Assembly: GCA_016928975.1 (NCBI GenBank)
Contig: JAFGJR010000274.1
Span: forward strand, 1 to 21,485
Direction of reading: 5' to 3'
Origin: Sedimentisphaerales bacterium
GTDB lineage: Bacteria > Planctomycetota > Phycisphaerae > Sedimentisphaerales > SG8-4
DNA: 21,485 nucleotides
This document shows positions 1-7,973 of this stretch, one piece after another; the first letter of the stretch is position 1, and every line of letters begins with the position of its first letter. Made by a program: the position numbers and the translations under genes. The notes under the pieces were generated by a model that was given only the letters and a program-made list of their open reading frames with translations, searched no databases and was not told the DNA's origin.

Positions 1-1
1 C

Positions 2-961
2 ATGCCCTCCTGCGCGCCGGCGCACGCGATGTACAGCGCCGCAGACCCGTACCTGATTACACTCCGCAGCTCGGAGTTGCCCCAGGTCATTCTGATGCGT
101 GTCATGTGCGGCATGGGGATCAATGATGCCTTCAACGGCATGCCCAACGACACGATCGTGAACGTCACCAGTCAGAAGGCGGGCCTCAGTGCGGTGTATC
201 TAACGCAAATCACAGGAGACAAGACGCTGCATACTGGATCCCACGGTGTCAAGATGAGCGCGGATGCGGCCGACAAGGCGGTGACTCTGCTGCACGCGCC
301 GGTCAAGGGCGGGAAATTCCGGCTGGATGGTTTCCCGGTCACCGCGACGCGGTTGAGGCCGCCGCCGGTTTGCAGAGGTATCGTCGAGATCGTGGAGGGC
401 CTGTTGATTCGCGTGGTCGAGCCGGATCCGAGCCAGCCGCACACCTATCACGGCGGCGAGGTCGTCACGGTGGACATCACAAGCACCAACGACTCCACCT
501 GGGAAGTCATTCTGATAAAGACGTCGCCCGAGGCCGAGGTGGAATACACCGGCCTGTCACGCGCCAGGATTACCCTCCCGCTGGAACACGTGGGCGACCT
601 GCAAATCAAAGCGTATGGCTTTGCGCCGGACCACTTTGCTCTGTCCAACGAGATCACTCTGAACGTCAAGGCGCCGGCGAAGCTGCAACAATTGACCGTG
701 CGTCCCCCGTGGATCACTCTGAACGAGTCCGAGCGGCACAGACAAGTGGAGGTCACAGGAGCTTACGACGATGGCATCTCTCGAAATCTGACGCACAGCT
801 CCACCGGCACGAAATACCAGATCGAGGACCCATCGGTGGCCACCGTCAGCGCCGGCGGCCTGGTCGAAGCGTGCGGTGTCGGCCACACGCTGCTCCTGGT
901 GAGGCATGAGCAGCAGGTGGTCGCGGTCCCGGTCGTCGTGCAGGACATCGAAGGTCCCTGA
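2..961 (+). CDS. C-terminal part of a probable exported protein with hydrolase-like segment and Ig-like domain (5' partial)
   Basis: The reading frame is open to the left edge, so the ATG at base 2 is probably internal and the 319 residues seen are the C-terminal part of a longer protein. Residues about 25-85 contain NDTIVNVTSQKAGLS followed by a His in HTGSHG; this spacing resembles the acid and His part of the catalytic triad in lipase or PGAP1-like alpha/beta hydrolases, but the nucleophile elbow would lie outside the window. Residues about 130-225 look like a beta-rich domain. The last 90 residues (from LQQLTVRPPWITL to VPVVVQ) have the look of a bacterial Ig-like (Big2-type) domain, with the typical DPSVATVSAGGLV pattern. 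These features suggest secretion or surface display, but the signal peptide is not visible. The Ig-like call is fairly firm; the hydrolase call is tentative. It converges with the methyltransferase gene, and no clear intrinsic terminator lies between them. Confidence 0.6.
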   Translation: MPSCAPAHAMYSAADPYLITLRSSELPQVILMRVMCGMGINDAFNGMPNDTIVNVTSQKAGLSAVYLTQITGDKTLHTGSHGVKMSADAADKAVTLLHAPVKGGKFRLDGFPVTATRLRPPPVCRGIVEIVEGLLIRVVEPDPSQPHTYHGGEVVTVDITSTNDSTWEVILIKTSPEAEVEYTGLSRARITLPLEHVGDLQIKAYGFAPDHFALSNEITLNVKAPAKLQQLTVRPPWITLNESERHRQVEVTGAYDDGISRNLTHSSTGTKYQIEDPSVATVSAGGLVEACGVGHTLLLVRHEQQVVAVPVVVQDIEGP

Positions 962-1092
962 GGGCGGACGCGCACGTGTTGCGGAGGAACCGCGGGTGGC
1001 CTCACAGCTCCGTGTAGGGATTGACAGGGACGCTTGCCGGCCTGTGCTTCTGGCACAACCATGGCGGTTTGCCAAATCAGGGAGAATTGGGT

Positions 1093-2250
1093 CTATCGGC
1101 TCTCGTGACTACCCTTTGGTGTGAATTTGGCGAGCATCGGGATCGCCTTACAGGCCATATCGAAGTAAGACTCGTCCTTCTCAATACCCACGCTTTCGTA
1201 GCCCACAGCCTCTGCCGCAGCGAGCGTTGAGCCAGCCCCAGCAAATGGGTCCAGGACGACACCCTCCCCCAGAGGGAGGACGGAACGGACCAATTGCCGC
1301 AGGAAGGCTTGCGGTTTCAGGCTTGGATGCGGCGCCAGGCGGCGCTCATTGGCCCTTGTCGGAGCGGACGCTATCACATCACCGAACGGCTTGTCACGGG
1401 ATGGGCGGCGGAATCCTCCGGTGCCCCACTTTCTCAAGTTGTCCTGGACTCTGCCCTCAATCGGCCTGCGGTACACGACCCAGGGCTCCCACATGGATCG
1501 CGGCATGACGCTGACTCCCTGAAAGTCCGCGTGCGCAAGTTTGGGTCGGTCTCCACCTCTCATCGTCATGGTCAGCCGAATGATCTCGCCTCGTCGTTCA
1601 AGGCCAGCATCGGCCAACGAGCCCGAGACGATGTACGAGAGAAGCGGATTGGACGCGACAACGACGTGTGCTCCGGGAACGAGCTTTGGCATCAGCACTC
1701 GCGCCCACATGAGGAAGAACGTGCGCATGTATTGGAGTTGTTCGGAAGTCAAGGTGGTGAATCGTGGCAACGGGGACCGCAGATGTCCATCGAACGAGGG
1801 CGGAATCCGCCACACGCCTCCTTTGCCGTTGCGGAGTTTGGCCTGTTGTTCCGGCGTGTATTCATGCAACCCATATGGAGGGTCGGTGACGACGGCGTGG
1901 ATACTCCTGCCCTCCCGTCGCTCGATCCAGTCGAAGCAGTCCGCATGAAAAAGCGTCGCCCTTCCGAAATGGAAAGCCTCTCGCCATTGCCGTATGGCCG
2001 GGGACCCTCTCCGTGCGCCGCTCAGAAGCGGCTGTTGGAGCGCGTAGCGGCCCCGCTCCTCACGCGCCAACGAGCCCGGGGCATTGAGGCGAAGATATGA
2101 CCGAATGGAGGAGGTCGGCGTCTCGCCAATCAACTGGCGCACGCGCTCTTCGATCTCCTTGACGGCAAGCGGTCGTGGTGACAGGGACAGTACCTGGAGA
2201 ATGGCGTCTCGGACGCGTCCTGGTGCGTTTCTGACCTGTTGTTCCATCAT
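1093..2250 (-). CDS. Solitary DNA methyltransferase (DPPY type) with N-terminal winged-helix-like domain
   Basis: This is a SAM-dependent amino methyltransferase for adenine N6 or cytosine N4 in DNA. With the ATG at 2250 it has 385 residues. Motif IV is DPPY at residues 123-126, followed by a long central part that would hold the target recognition region. Motif I, DPFAGAGST (334-342), lies near the C terminus; this order (DPPY before FxGxG) is that of beta-class enzymes. Residues about 10-70 look like a winged helix, ending in RLNAPGSLAREERGRYAL, a pattern often seen in front of restriction-modification proteins. A TTG at 2286 in the same frame would add 12 residues, but it is the end of a perfect TTGACA hexamer and has no Shine-Dalgarno sequence, so I prefer the ATG at 2250 (or the next one at 2247). 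No restriction endonuclease gene is visible beside it, so it could be an orphan regulatory methylase or the remnant of a restriction system. Confidence 0.88.
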   Translation of the reverse strand: MMEQQVRNAPGRVRDAILQVLSLSPRPLAVKEIEERVRQLIGETPTSSIRSYLRLNAPGSLAREERGRYALQQPLLSGARRGSPAIRQWREAFHFGRATLFHADCFDWIERREGRSIHAVVTDPPYGLHEYTPEQQAKLRNGKGGVWRIPPSFDGHLRSPLPRFTTLTSEQLQYMRTFFLMWARVLMPKLVPGAHVVVASNPLLSYIVSGSLADAGLERRGEIIRLTMTMRGGDRPKLAHADFQGVSVMPRSMWEPWVVYRRPIEGRVQDNLRKWGTGGFRRPSRDKPFGDVIASAPTRANERRLAPHPSLKPQAFLRQLVRSVLPLGEGVVLDPFAGAGSTLAAAEAVGYESVGIEKDESYFDMACKAIPMLAKFTPKGSHESR

Positions 2251-2257
2251 GCAATGG

Positions 2258-2286
2258 AGATTAGACGTCTGGACGTCTTCTGTCAA
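2258..2286 (-). promoter_or_regulatory. Putative methyltransferase promoter with internal palindrome
   Basis: On the minus strand a perfect TTGACA (2286-2281) is followed after 15 bp by TCTAAT (2265-2260), a five of six match to the -10 consensus. A perfect inverted repeat with 7-bp arms, AGACGTC and GACGTCT, and a 2-bp centre (2263-2278) fills the spacer. This is a usual place for a repressor operator. The expected transcript start falls only a few bases before the ATG at 2250, so the mRNA would be leaderless or nearly so. The 15-bp spacing is shorter than the best 17 bp, which lowers confidence. Confidence 0.4.
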
Positions 2287-2353
2287 GTGGGGATTCTCAT
2301 TCTGTCGTTCATATCAGACAAGGGCCGAACTTCCAGGACCGATCCTTGTCCAC

Positions 2354-2401
2354 TATAATCCGTCTGTGGGCAGGTCAAGAGTTGGTGGCTCTGATTGAGG
2401 G
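2354..2401 (+). promoter_or_regulatory. -10 box and ribosome binding site of the peptidase-symporter operon
   Basis: A perfect TATAAT lies at 2354-2359, with only a poor -35 match (TTCCAG) at 2331-2336. GAGGG at 2397-2401 sits 7 bases before the ATG at 2409 and acts as a good Shine-Dalgarno sequence. The pair decides the start of the peptidase: an in-frame upstream ATG at 2346 would overlap the -10 box and destroy the signal peptide pattern. On the opposite strand TTGACC (2378-2373) and TATAGT (2357-2352) may form a second, weaker divergent promoter. Confidence 0.5.
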
Positions 2402-2408
2402 ACATCGT

Positions 2409-4091
2409 ATGAGAAAGCTGTTGGTCGTGGGGGTTGGCATCCTCCTTTTGGTTGTGCAAGCAGGCTGCGCCAGTCATCGCAGCCAAGAGCAGGCGGCTCG
2501 ATTCGTTCAGACGCACGTCGCAAACGTGGAGCCGTTGTCGAGTCAGGCGAATCTGGTGTATTGGGAGGCGGCTACTACGGGAAAGGCGGAGAGGTTCGAG
2601 GAGTACGGGCGGCTTCAGTTGCAGATTCGACGGATCTATAGCGATCCGAACGGTGTTGCACGCGTCAAGGAGTCGCGGAAGCCCGGGAACGTCCGCGATC
2701 CGCGACTGAGACGGCAGTTGGACAAGCTTTACTGCGCCTATCTTCAGAACCAGATCGAGCCCGGCTTGCTCAAGCAGATCGTGGAGCTCGACACGAAGGT
2801 GCAGGAGGCGTACAACAACTATCGCCCGGCGGTGGACGGCCGCAAGGTCACGATGAGCGACATCTACACGGCCCTGACGACGGAGACGGACTGTGACAAG
2901 CGCGAGGCCATGTGGCGGGCCAGCAAGCAGGTCGGCAACGTGATCGTCGAGGACTTCCTGAAGCTCGTCAGGCTGCGGAACCAGGCGGCCCGGCGGCTCG
3001 GCTTCGACAACTTTCATACGATGACCGTCGTCGTCGGCGAGCAGGATGTGCGGGACCTGGATCGCATCTTCGATGAGCTGGACCGGCTCACGCGCAAGCC
3101 GTTCACGGCGATGAAGAAGGAGCTCGATGACACGCTTGCCAGGAGCTACGGCGTCAAGCCGGAAGAGCTCACGCCGTGGCACTATCATGATCCGTTCTTT
3201 CAGCGGACGCCGCTCGTGTACGAGCTGGACCTCGATCAATACTACAAGGGGCGGGATGTGAAGGAGCTGGCCCGGCGATACTACGCCGGCATCGGCCTGC
3301 CCATCGAAGACATCCTGGCCCGCAGCGATCTCTACTACCGCGATGGCAAATACCCGCACGCGTTCAGCCACGACGTGGACCGCAAGGGCGATGTTCGTGT
3401 CCTGGCCAACCTTCAGGATACGGAGCGGTGGATGGAGACGATCCTGCACGAACTGGGCCACGCGGTCTACGACCGGTATCACGATCCGAACGAGCCCTGG
3501 CTGCTTCGGGAACCGGCACACCCATTCACGACCGAGGCGATTGCCATGTTCTTCGGCCGACTCAGCCGTAATGCAGCCTGGATGCAGCAGATGCTCGATC
3601 TAACGGATGAAGAGACCTCGAAGATCAAACAGGTCAGCGAACGATACCTTCGTTTCCAGCAAGTCCTGTTCGTCCGTTGGGCGTTGGTCATGTACCACTT
3701 CGAAAAGGCCTTGTACGCCGACCCGGACCAGGACTTGAACGGCCTGTGGTGGAACCTGGTGGAGAAGTACCAGCTCGTCCACCGTCCGCCGGGACCGCCT
3801 GATGCCGGCTGGCTCTCCAAGCTGCACTTCACGACTGCCCCGTGCTACTATCACAACTACATGCTCGGCGAGCTTCTGGCCTCCCAATTGCACGATTGTC
3901 TCGTCCACAAGGTATTGGAGCTTGAATCGGATGACGGGCTGAGCTATGTTGGCGACCAGCGCGTGGGTCGGTACCTGCGCGAGAACGTGTTCGGTCCCGG
4001 TGCCCGTTATCCCTGGAACGAGATGATTGTCCAGGCCACGGGCCGGTCACTGTCGCCAACGTATTTCGTCGAGCAGTTCATACATCAATGA
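2409..4091 (+). CDS. M2/M3-like zinc metallopeptidase lipoprotein (peptidyl-dipeptidase-like)
   Basis: The 560-residue protein begins with a typical lipoprotein signal: MRK, a hydrophobic core, then QAGC with the candidate lipidated Cys at residue 20 (position -3 is Gln, which is not canonical). It would act outside the cytoplasmic membrane, anchored by lipid. The zinc site is HELGH at residues 347-351, with Glu376 in FTTEAIAMFFGRL as the likely third ligand, 25 residues after the second His. This gluzincin layout and the all-helical sequence fit the angiotensin-converting-enzyme (M2) and oligopeptidase (M3) clan, whose members release dipeptides or cleave short peptides. The start at 2409 is chosen for the GAGGG ribosome binding site and the signal peptide. 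The stop overlaps the symporter start in ATGA, so the two are translationally coupled. The exact family, M2 or M3, needs a profile search. Confidence 0.85.
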   Translation: MRKLLVVGVGILLLVVQAGCASHRSQEQAARFVQTHVANVEPLSSQANLVYWEAATTGKAERFEEYGRLQLQIRRIYSDPNGVARVKESRKPGNVRDPRLRRQLDKLYCAYLQNQIEPGLLKQIVELDTKVQEAYNNYRPAVDGRKVTMSDIYTALTTETDCDKREAMWRASKQVGNVIVEDFLKLVRLRNQAARRLGFDNFHTMTVVVGEQDVRDLDRIFDELDRLTRKPFTAMKKELDDTLARSYGVKPEELTPWHYHDPFFQRTPLVYELDLDQYYKGRDVKELARRYYAGIGLPIEDILARSDLYYRDGKYPHAFSHDVDRKGDVRVLANLQDTERWMETILHELGHAVYDRYHDPNEPWLLREPAHPFTTEAIAMFFGRLSRNAAWMQQMLDLTDEETSKIKQVSERYLRFQQVLFVRWALVMYHFEKALYADPDQDLNGLWWNLVEKYQLVHRPPGPPDAGWLSKLHFTTAPCYYHNYMLGELLASQLHDCLVHKVLELESDDGLSYVGDQRVGRYLRENVFGPGARYPWNEMIVQATGRSLSPTYFVEQFIHQ

Positions 4092-5527
4092 TTTACCTGA
4101 TTGCCATTGTCGCCTATCTCTTCGTTCTGACCGGGATCGGAATCTACAAGTCGCGTCAGGTGAAGACGCAGGCGGATTTCTCCGTGGCCGGCCGGACGTT
4201 GTCGCCGTGGATTCTGGTCTGCACGATGCTGGCCGCCTGGATCGGCACCGGCTCGATCGTGGGCAACGCCGGCATGACGTACGAGACCGGCCTGGCTGCC
4301 GTGATTCTGCCGGTCGGCAGTGTTATCGGCATGATGCTGCTGACCCGGGTCGCCCCGCGAGCGCGCAACTACGAGGTCTATTCCGTCCCGGAGATCATCG
4401 GCTCTCGGTATGGTCAGGTGGCGCGCGTGCTGGCCGTGCTTGCCCTCGTGCTCGCGTACATGGTCATCGTCAGCTACCAGTTCAACGCGCTCGGGGCGGT
4501 TCTCAACGCAATCCTGGGCGATTCGCTTGTGCCGTTGCCGCGGGGGACCCTCATCGCCGCCGTGGTCGTCGTGACCTACACGATTCTGGCCGGGTTGCTG
4601 AGTCTCGCCTATACGGACATCGTCACCGGGATCATCATCACAGCCGCACTGGCCGTTGCGCTGCCTGTTCTGTGGATCAAGGCGGGGGGCTGGGGCGGCA
4701 TGGAGCAGAGTTTCGCAGCGATGGGCAGGCCTGACCACATGAAGGCCTGGGGCGTCTACAGCCCCGCTCAGATCATCAACTACACCCTGCCGACCTTTCT
4801 GCTGATCGTGGGCGACGCCAATCAGTACCAGCGATTCTTTGCGAGCAAGAGCGCCCGGGGCGCCAAGAGTGCCGTCACATTCATGGTCTTCGCGGTGTTG
4901 GTCGTTGAGAGTCTGATTATCCTGGAGGCGTGGATCGCGTCGAGCCTGATGCCCAATGCTGCTATCGGCAAGTACGTTCTGATCTACGCCGCAAAGGACT
5001 ACATGCCGATGGCTCTCGGGCTGCTGTTCATGATCACGATCGTCGGCATCATCATCTCCACTGCCGATTCCTTCCTCTTGATCCCGGCGACCTGTCTGAT
5101 CCGCGACGTCTATCTGAACTACATCAATCCAAAGGCGTCGGACAAGAGGACCGTCCTCCTCAGTCGCCTGCTGGTGCTGTTCCTTGGCGTCGTTGCCTAC
5201 CTCGTCTCGCTGTCGTTCGCCCGTTCGACCACGATCTTCCATCGAGCCATGTACGCCTATACGATCTACGGGGCGGCGATCACCCCGTGCCTGGCCGCCG
5301 CTCTATTCTGGAAACGCGCCACCACGGCCGGCGCCATCGCCTCCATCCTCGGCGGGACTGTGACCACTCTGGTCTGGTCTGCTCTGGACTTCACGGACAG
5401 TGCTTCATTCACGTGGCTGGCCGAGCTCGACGCCGTACTGCCGGCGATTACGATCTCCGTGGTCGGCTTGATTGCCGGCAGTCTGCTGACTCCGAGGAAA
5501 CTGGAGGCCTGTGTCGCGTCCGGGTGA
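4088..5527 (+). CDS. Sodium:solute symporter (SSS family)
   Basis: This 479-residue membrane protein has about 13 hydrophobic segments and the layout of SSS (LeuT-fold) transporters such as PutP and SGLT. The N-terminal segment MIYLIAIVAYLFVLTGIGIY leads into the conserved FSVAGRTLSPWILVCTMLAAW region. The stretch IIISTADSFLL in the middle of the protein matches the helix that carries the Na2 sodium-site Ser/Thr residues in this family. It should import a solute with Na+ across the cytoplasmic membrane. The substrate cannot be read from sequence. Its position between a secreted peptidase and a cytoplasmic aminopeptidase suggests a dipeptide, an amino acid such as proline, or another peptide-derived compound (inference). 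It overlaps the peptidase gene by 4 bases, and the next start follows after 3 bases. Confidence 0.93.
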   Translation: MIYLIAIVAYLFVLTGIGIYKSRQVKTQADFSVAGRTLSPWILVCTMLAAWIGTGSIVGNAGMTYETGLAAVILPVGSVIGMMLLTRVAPRARNYEVYSVPEIIGSRYGQVARVLAVLALVLAYMVIVSYQFNALGAVLNAILGDSLVPLPRGTLIAAVVVVTYTILAGLLSLAYTDIVTGIIITAALAVALPVLWIKAGGWGGMEQSFAAMGRPDHMKAWGVYSPAQIINYTLPTFLLIVGDANQYQRFFASKSARGAKSAVTFMVFAVLVVESLIILEAWIASSLMPNAAIGKYVLIYAAKDYMPMALGLLFMITIVGIIISTADSFLLIPATCLIRDVYLNYINPKASDKRTVLLSRLLVLFLGVVAYLVSLSFARSTTIFHRAMYAYTIYGAAITPCLAAALFWKRATTAGAIASILGGTVTTLVWSALDFTDSASFTWLAELDAVLPAITISVVGLIAGSLLTPRKLEACVASG

Positions 5528-5530
5528 CGT

Positions 5531-6910
5531 ATGTTTGCCAGAGAGACCTACATCCAGCGCAGAGAGCGGCTGAGGACTCAGGTTCAGTCGGGGCTGATTC
5601 TGCTTCCGGGCAATGATGAATCGCCGATGAACTATGCGGCGAACACGTACCCGTTCCGCCAGGACAGCACGTTCCTGTACTATTTCGGGCTCGACCAGCC
5701 CCACCTGGCGGCTGTCATCGACGCGGACGACGGCACGGAGTGTGTCTTCGGCGACGATCCGACCGTCGAGGAGATCGTCTGGACGGGACCCGTGTCGTTG
5801 TTGCGCGACCGATGCCAGCTCGCGGGCGTCGCGCAGACGGCCCCGAGCGACGAATTGCAGCAGGTCGTGCAGAAGGCCGTTCGCCAGGGACGGACGATTC
5901 ATTTCCCTCCCCAGTATCGCGCAGAGAACGTTCTGAGGATGAATCGTTTGTGGAGTCCGGCGCCGCCGCCCGGGCCCTCCGTGAGCCTCATCCGGGCGAT
6001 AGTCCAGCAACGATCGATCAAATCGCCCGAGGAGATCGAGCAGGTTGAAGCAGCCCTGAAGATCTCGCGGCAGATGCACATCATGGCGATGAGAATGGCC
6101 CGGCCGGGGAGGATCGAGCGGGAAGTGGCGGGGACGATGGAGGACTTGGCGCTATCGAGCGGCGTACGATTGGCTTTCCCCCCGATCTTCTCCGTGCATG
6201 GCGAGACGATGCACAATCCTCACTACAACAACGCCCTGGGAGCCGGCGACATCGCCGTCAACGATTCCGGGGCCGAGTCGCCTCTGCACTATGCCAGTGA
6301 CATCACCCGGACGATCCCCGTCGGCGGGCGGTTCTCATCACGGCAGAGGGAGGTCTATTCCATCGTGCTCGAAGCGCAGAAGAGAGCCTTGAGAATGGCC
6401 CGACCTGGAGTCGAGTGGCGCGAGGTCCATCGCCTGACCGCCGTCACATTGATGGAGGGTCTCAAGGAGCTTGGGCTGGTCAAAGGAAACCCGCAGGAAG
6501 CGGTGGCGGCGGGGGCGCATACGATGTTCTTTCCCTGTGGCGTGGGCCACATGATGGGGCTCGACGTGCACGACATGGAGCCGCTCGGCGAGGATCACGT
6601 CGGCTACACGGACACGATCCGGCGCAATCCCGAGTTCGGCTGGCGTTACCTGCGTCTGGCCAAGACCATCGAGCCGGGCTTCGTCATCACTGTTGAGCCG
6701 GGCATCTACTTCATCCCGCCGCTTGTCGATCAGTGGCGCGCCGAGAGCCGGTGCAGCCGGTTCATCAACTATGACAAGGTCGAGACGTACCGCGACTTTC
6801 ACGGCGTGCGAGTCGAGGACAACATCGTCGTGACTGCCGAGGACTGCCGCGTTCTCGGCCAACCGATTCCCAAGACCATCGAAGAAGTCGAGGCGTTGGC
6901 CTCGATGTGA
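5531..6910 (+). CDS. Aminopeptidase P-like M24B metallopeptidase
   Basis: The 459-residue protein has the two-domain layout of Xaa-Pro aminopeptidase: an N-terminal creatinase/AMP_N-type domain (about 1-150) and a C-terminal pita-bread domain. The five metal ligands of the family are all visible: Asp245 in NDSGAE, Asp257 in YASDITRT, His340 in CGVGHMMGLDVHD, Glu389 in TVEPGIYF and Glu429 in VRVEDNIVV. This supports an active dimetal (usually Mn) enzyme that removes the N-terminal residue ahead of proline in peptides. No signal peptide is seen, so it is likely cytoplasmic. It starts 3 bases after the symporter stop and lies just before the pyruvate kinase gene, so it belongs to the operon. Specificity could also be for other dipeptides, as in prolidases, but the AMP_N domain favours aminopeptidase P. 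Confidence 0.93.
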   Translation: MFARETYIQRRERLRTQVQSGLILLPGNDESPMNYAANTYPFRQDSTFLYYFGLDQPHLAAVIDADDGTECVFGDDPTVEEIVWTGPVSLLRDRCQLAGVAQTAPSDELQQVVQKAVRQGRTIHFPPQYRAENVLRMNRLWSPAPPPGPSVSLIRAIVQQRSIKSPEEIEQVEAALKISRQMHIMAMRMARPGRIEREVAGTMEDLALSSGVRLAFPPIFSVHGETMHNPHYNNALGAGDIAVNDSGAESPLHYASDITRTIPVGGRFSSRQREVYSIVLEAQKRALRMARPGVEWREVHRLTAVTLMEGLKELGLVKGNPQEAVAAGAHTMFFPCGVGHMMGLDVHDMEPLGEDHVGYTDTIRRNPEFGWRYLRLAKTIEPGFVITVEPGIYFIPPLVDQWRAESRCSRFINYDKVETYRDFHGVRVEDNIVVTAEDCRVLGQPIPKTIEEVEALASM

Positions 6911-6918
6911 GAGGGACT

Positions 6919-7965
6919 ATGCCAAAGACGAAGATCATCGCCACACTGGGGCCAGCCAGCGGCAGCTATACGGCGTTGCGCAAGATGGTGACCGCCGGCC
7001 TCGATGTCGTGCGGCTGAATTTCTCGCACGGAAGTGACGAGGAGCATCTCCAGAGGCTGGAGACGGTCCGCCGGATCAACAGGAAATACCGCCGGGCAAT
7101 CAAGATCATGCAAGACCTGGAGGGCTTCCGCATCCGCGTGGGGACGTTCAAAGGCTCCGGCACTCGCGAGCTGATCGACCATTCCACCGTCTGGCTGGCG
7201 AACGACGCAACGGAGGCCGGGCCCAGGACGATCCCCTTCGATTATCACAGCGATCTGAGCCGGATCAAGCCGGGGCAGATGGTCTACATCGACGACGGCA
7301 ACCTCGCCCTGCGGGTCAAAGAGGTTTGCGCTAGCAGTCTCAAGGCTGTCGTCGTCGAAGGCGGTGTCCTCAAGGAGCGAAAGGGCATCAACATGCCCGG
7401 CGCAGACCTCGATTTCGACGGCCTGACTGAGAAGGACAAGGCAGACATCCGGTTCGGAATCGAGCATAGGGTGGACTACGTCGCCTTGTCGTTCGTGCGC
7501 GACGCCAAAGACGTGTGGGAGGCCGCCCGGCTGATCAAGCCGCACCTGCCCAACTGTCGGATCGTGGCCAAGGTCGAGAGCCGCCAGGCGATTCGCAACA
7601 TCGACGCCATCATCGACGCGGCCGATGGCGTCATGGTCGCCCGCGGCGACATGGGCGTCGCCATCCCGATCTACGAAGTCCCCATCGTGCAGAAGGGGAT
7701 CATCCGCCGATGCAACGCGGCCGGCAAGTTCGTTATTACCGCCACGCAGATGCTCGAACATATGACCGAGCACAGCCGGCCCACCCGGGCCGAGGTCGCC
7801 GACGTGGCCAACGCCATACTCGACGGCACGGACTTCGTCATGCTCTCCGGCGAGACCGCCGTCGGACGCTTTCCTTATGAGTCCGTCCGGATGATGAACG
7901 ACATCATCAAGTTCACGGAGAAAGCAGTGCGGACCGGTCTGTGCGCCAGTCATCGTCAGGCGTAG
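6919..7965 (+). CDS. pyk: Pyruvate kinase lacking the C-terminal domain
   Basis: This would transfer phosphate from phosphoenolpyruvate to ADP, giving pyruvate and ATP. Visible signatures are TKIIATLGPAS at the N terminus, VVRLNFSHGS with Arg32, AKVES with catalytic Lys218 and Glu220, VARGDMGV with Asp244, TATQMLEHM, PTRAEVADVANAI and MLSGETAVG. The protein is 348 residues against about 470 usual: it stops right after the end of the A domain, so the C-terminal domain that binds allosteric effectors is absent. The region that is usually DTKGPEIR reads DLEGFRIR (66-73). A basic residue in place of the Glu is known from potassium-independent kinases, but Phe for Pro is odd. ATG at 6919 follows GAGAGGG closely; a GTG at 6907 overlapping the upstream stop would add 4 residues. 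No second stop-disrupted frame continues the gene downstream, where the thioredoxin gene ends 8 bases away. Confidence 0.88.
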   Translation: MPKTKIIATLGPASGSYTALRKMVTAGLDVVRLNFSHGSDEEHLQRLETVRRINRKYRRAIKIMQDLEGFRIRVGTFKGSGTRELIDHSTVWLANDATEAGPRTIPFDYHSDLSRIKPGQMVYIDDGNLALRVKEVCASSLKAVVVEGGVLKERKGINMPGADLDFDGLTEKDKADIRFGIEHRVDYVALSFVRDAKDVWEAARLIKPHLPNCRIVAKVESRQAIRNIDAIIDAADGVMVARGDMGVAIPIYEVPIVQKGIIRRCNAAGKFVITATQMLEHMTEHSRPTRAEVADVANAILDGTDFVMLSGETAVGRFPYESVRMMNDIIKFTEKAVRTGLCASHRQA

Positions 7966-7973
7966 GGGAGTTC

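Noticed and set aside
2346..2408. Upstream ATG for the metallopeptidase at 2346
   Set aside because: It would overlap the TATAAT box and put 21 residues before a clear lipoprotein signal; the ATG at 2409 has GAGGG in the right place.
2283..3521. Minus-strand open frame of 412 codons opposite the metallopeptidase
   Set aside because: The opposite strand has the HELGH site, a lipoprotein signal and a ribosome binding site; this frame has none.
4085..5242. Minus-strand open frame of 385 codons opposite the symporter
   Set aside because: It is very rich in Asp, Gln, His and Arg, as expected from reading a membrane protein gene backwards, with no known domain.
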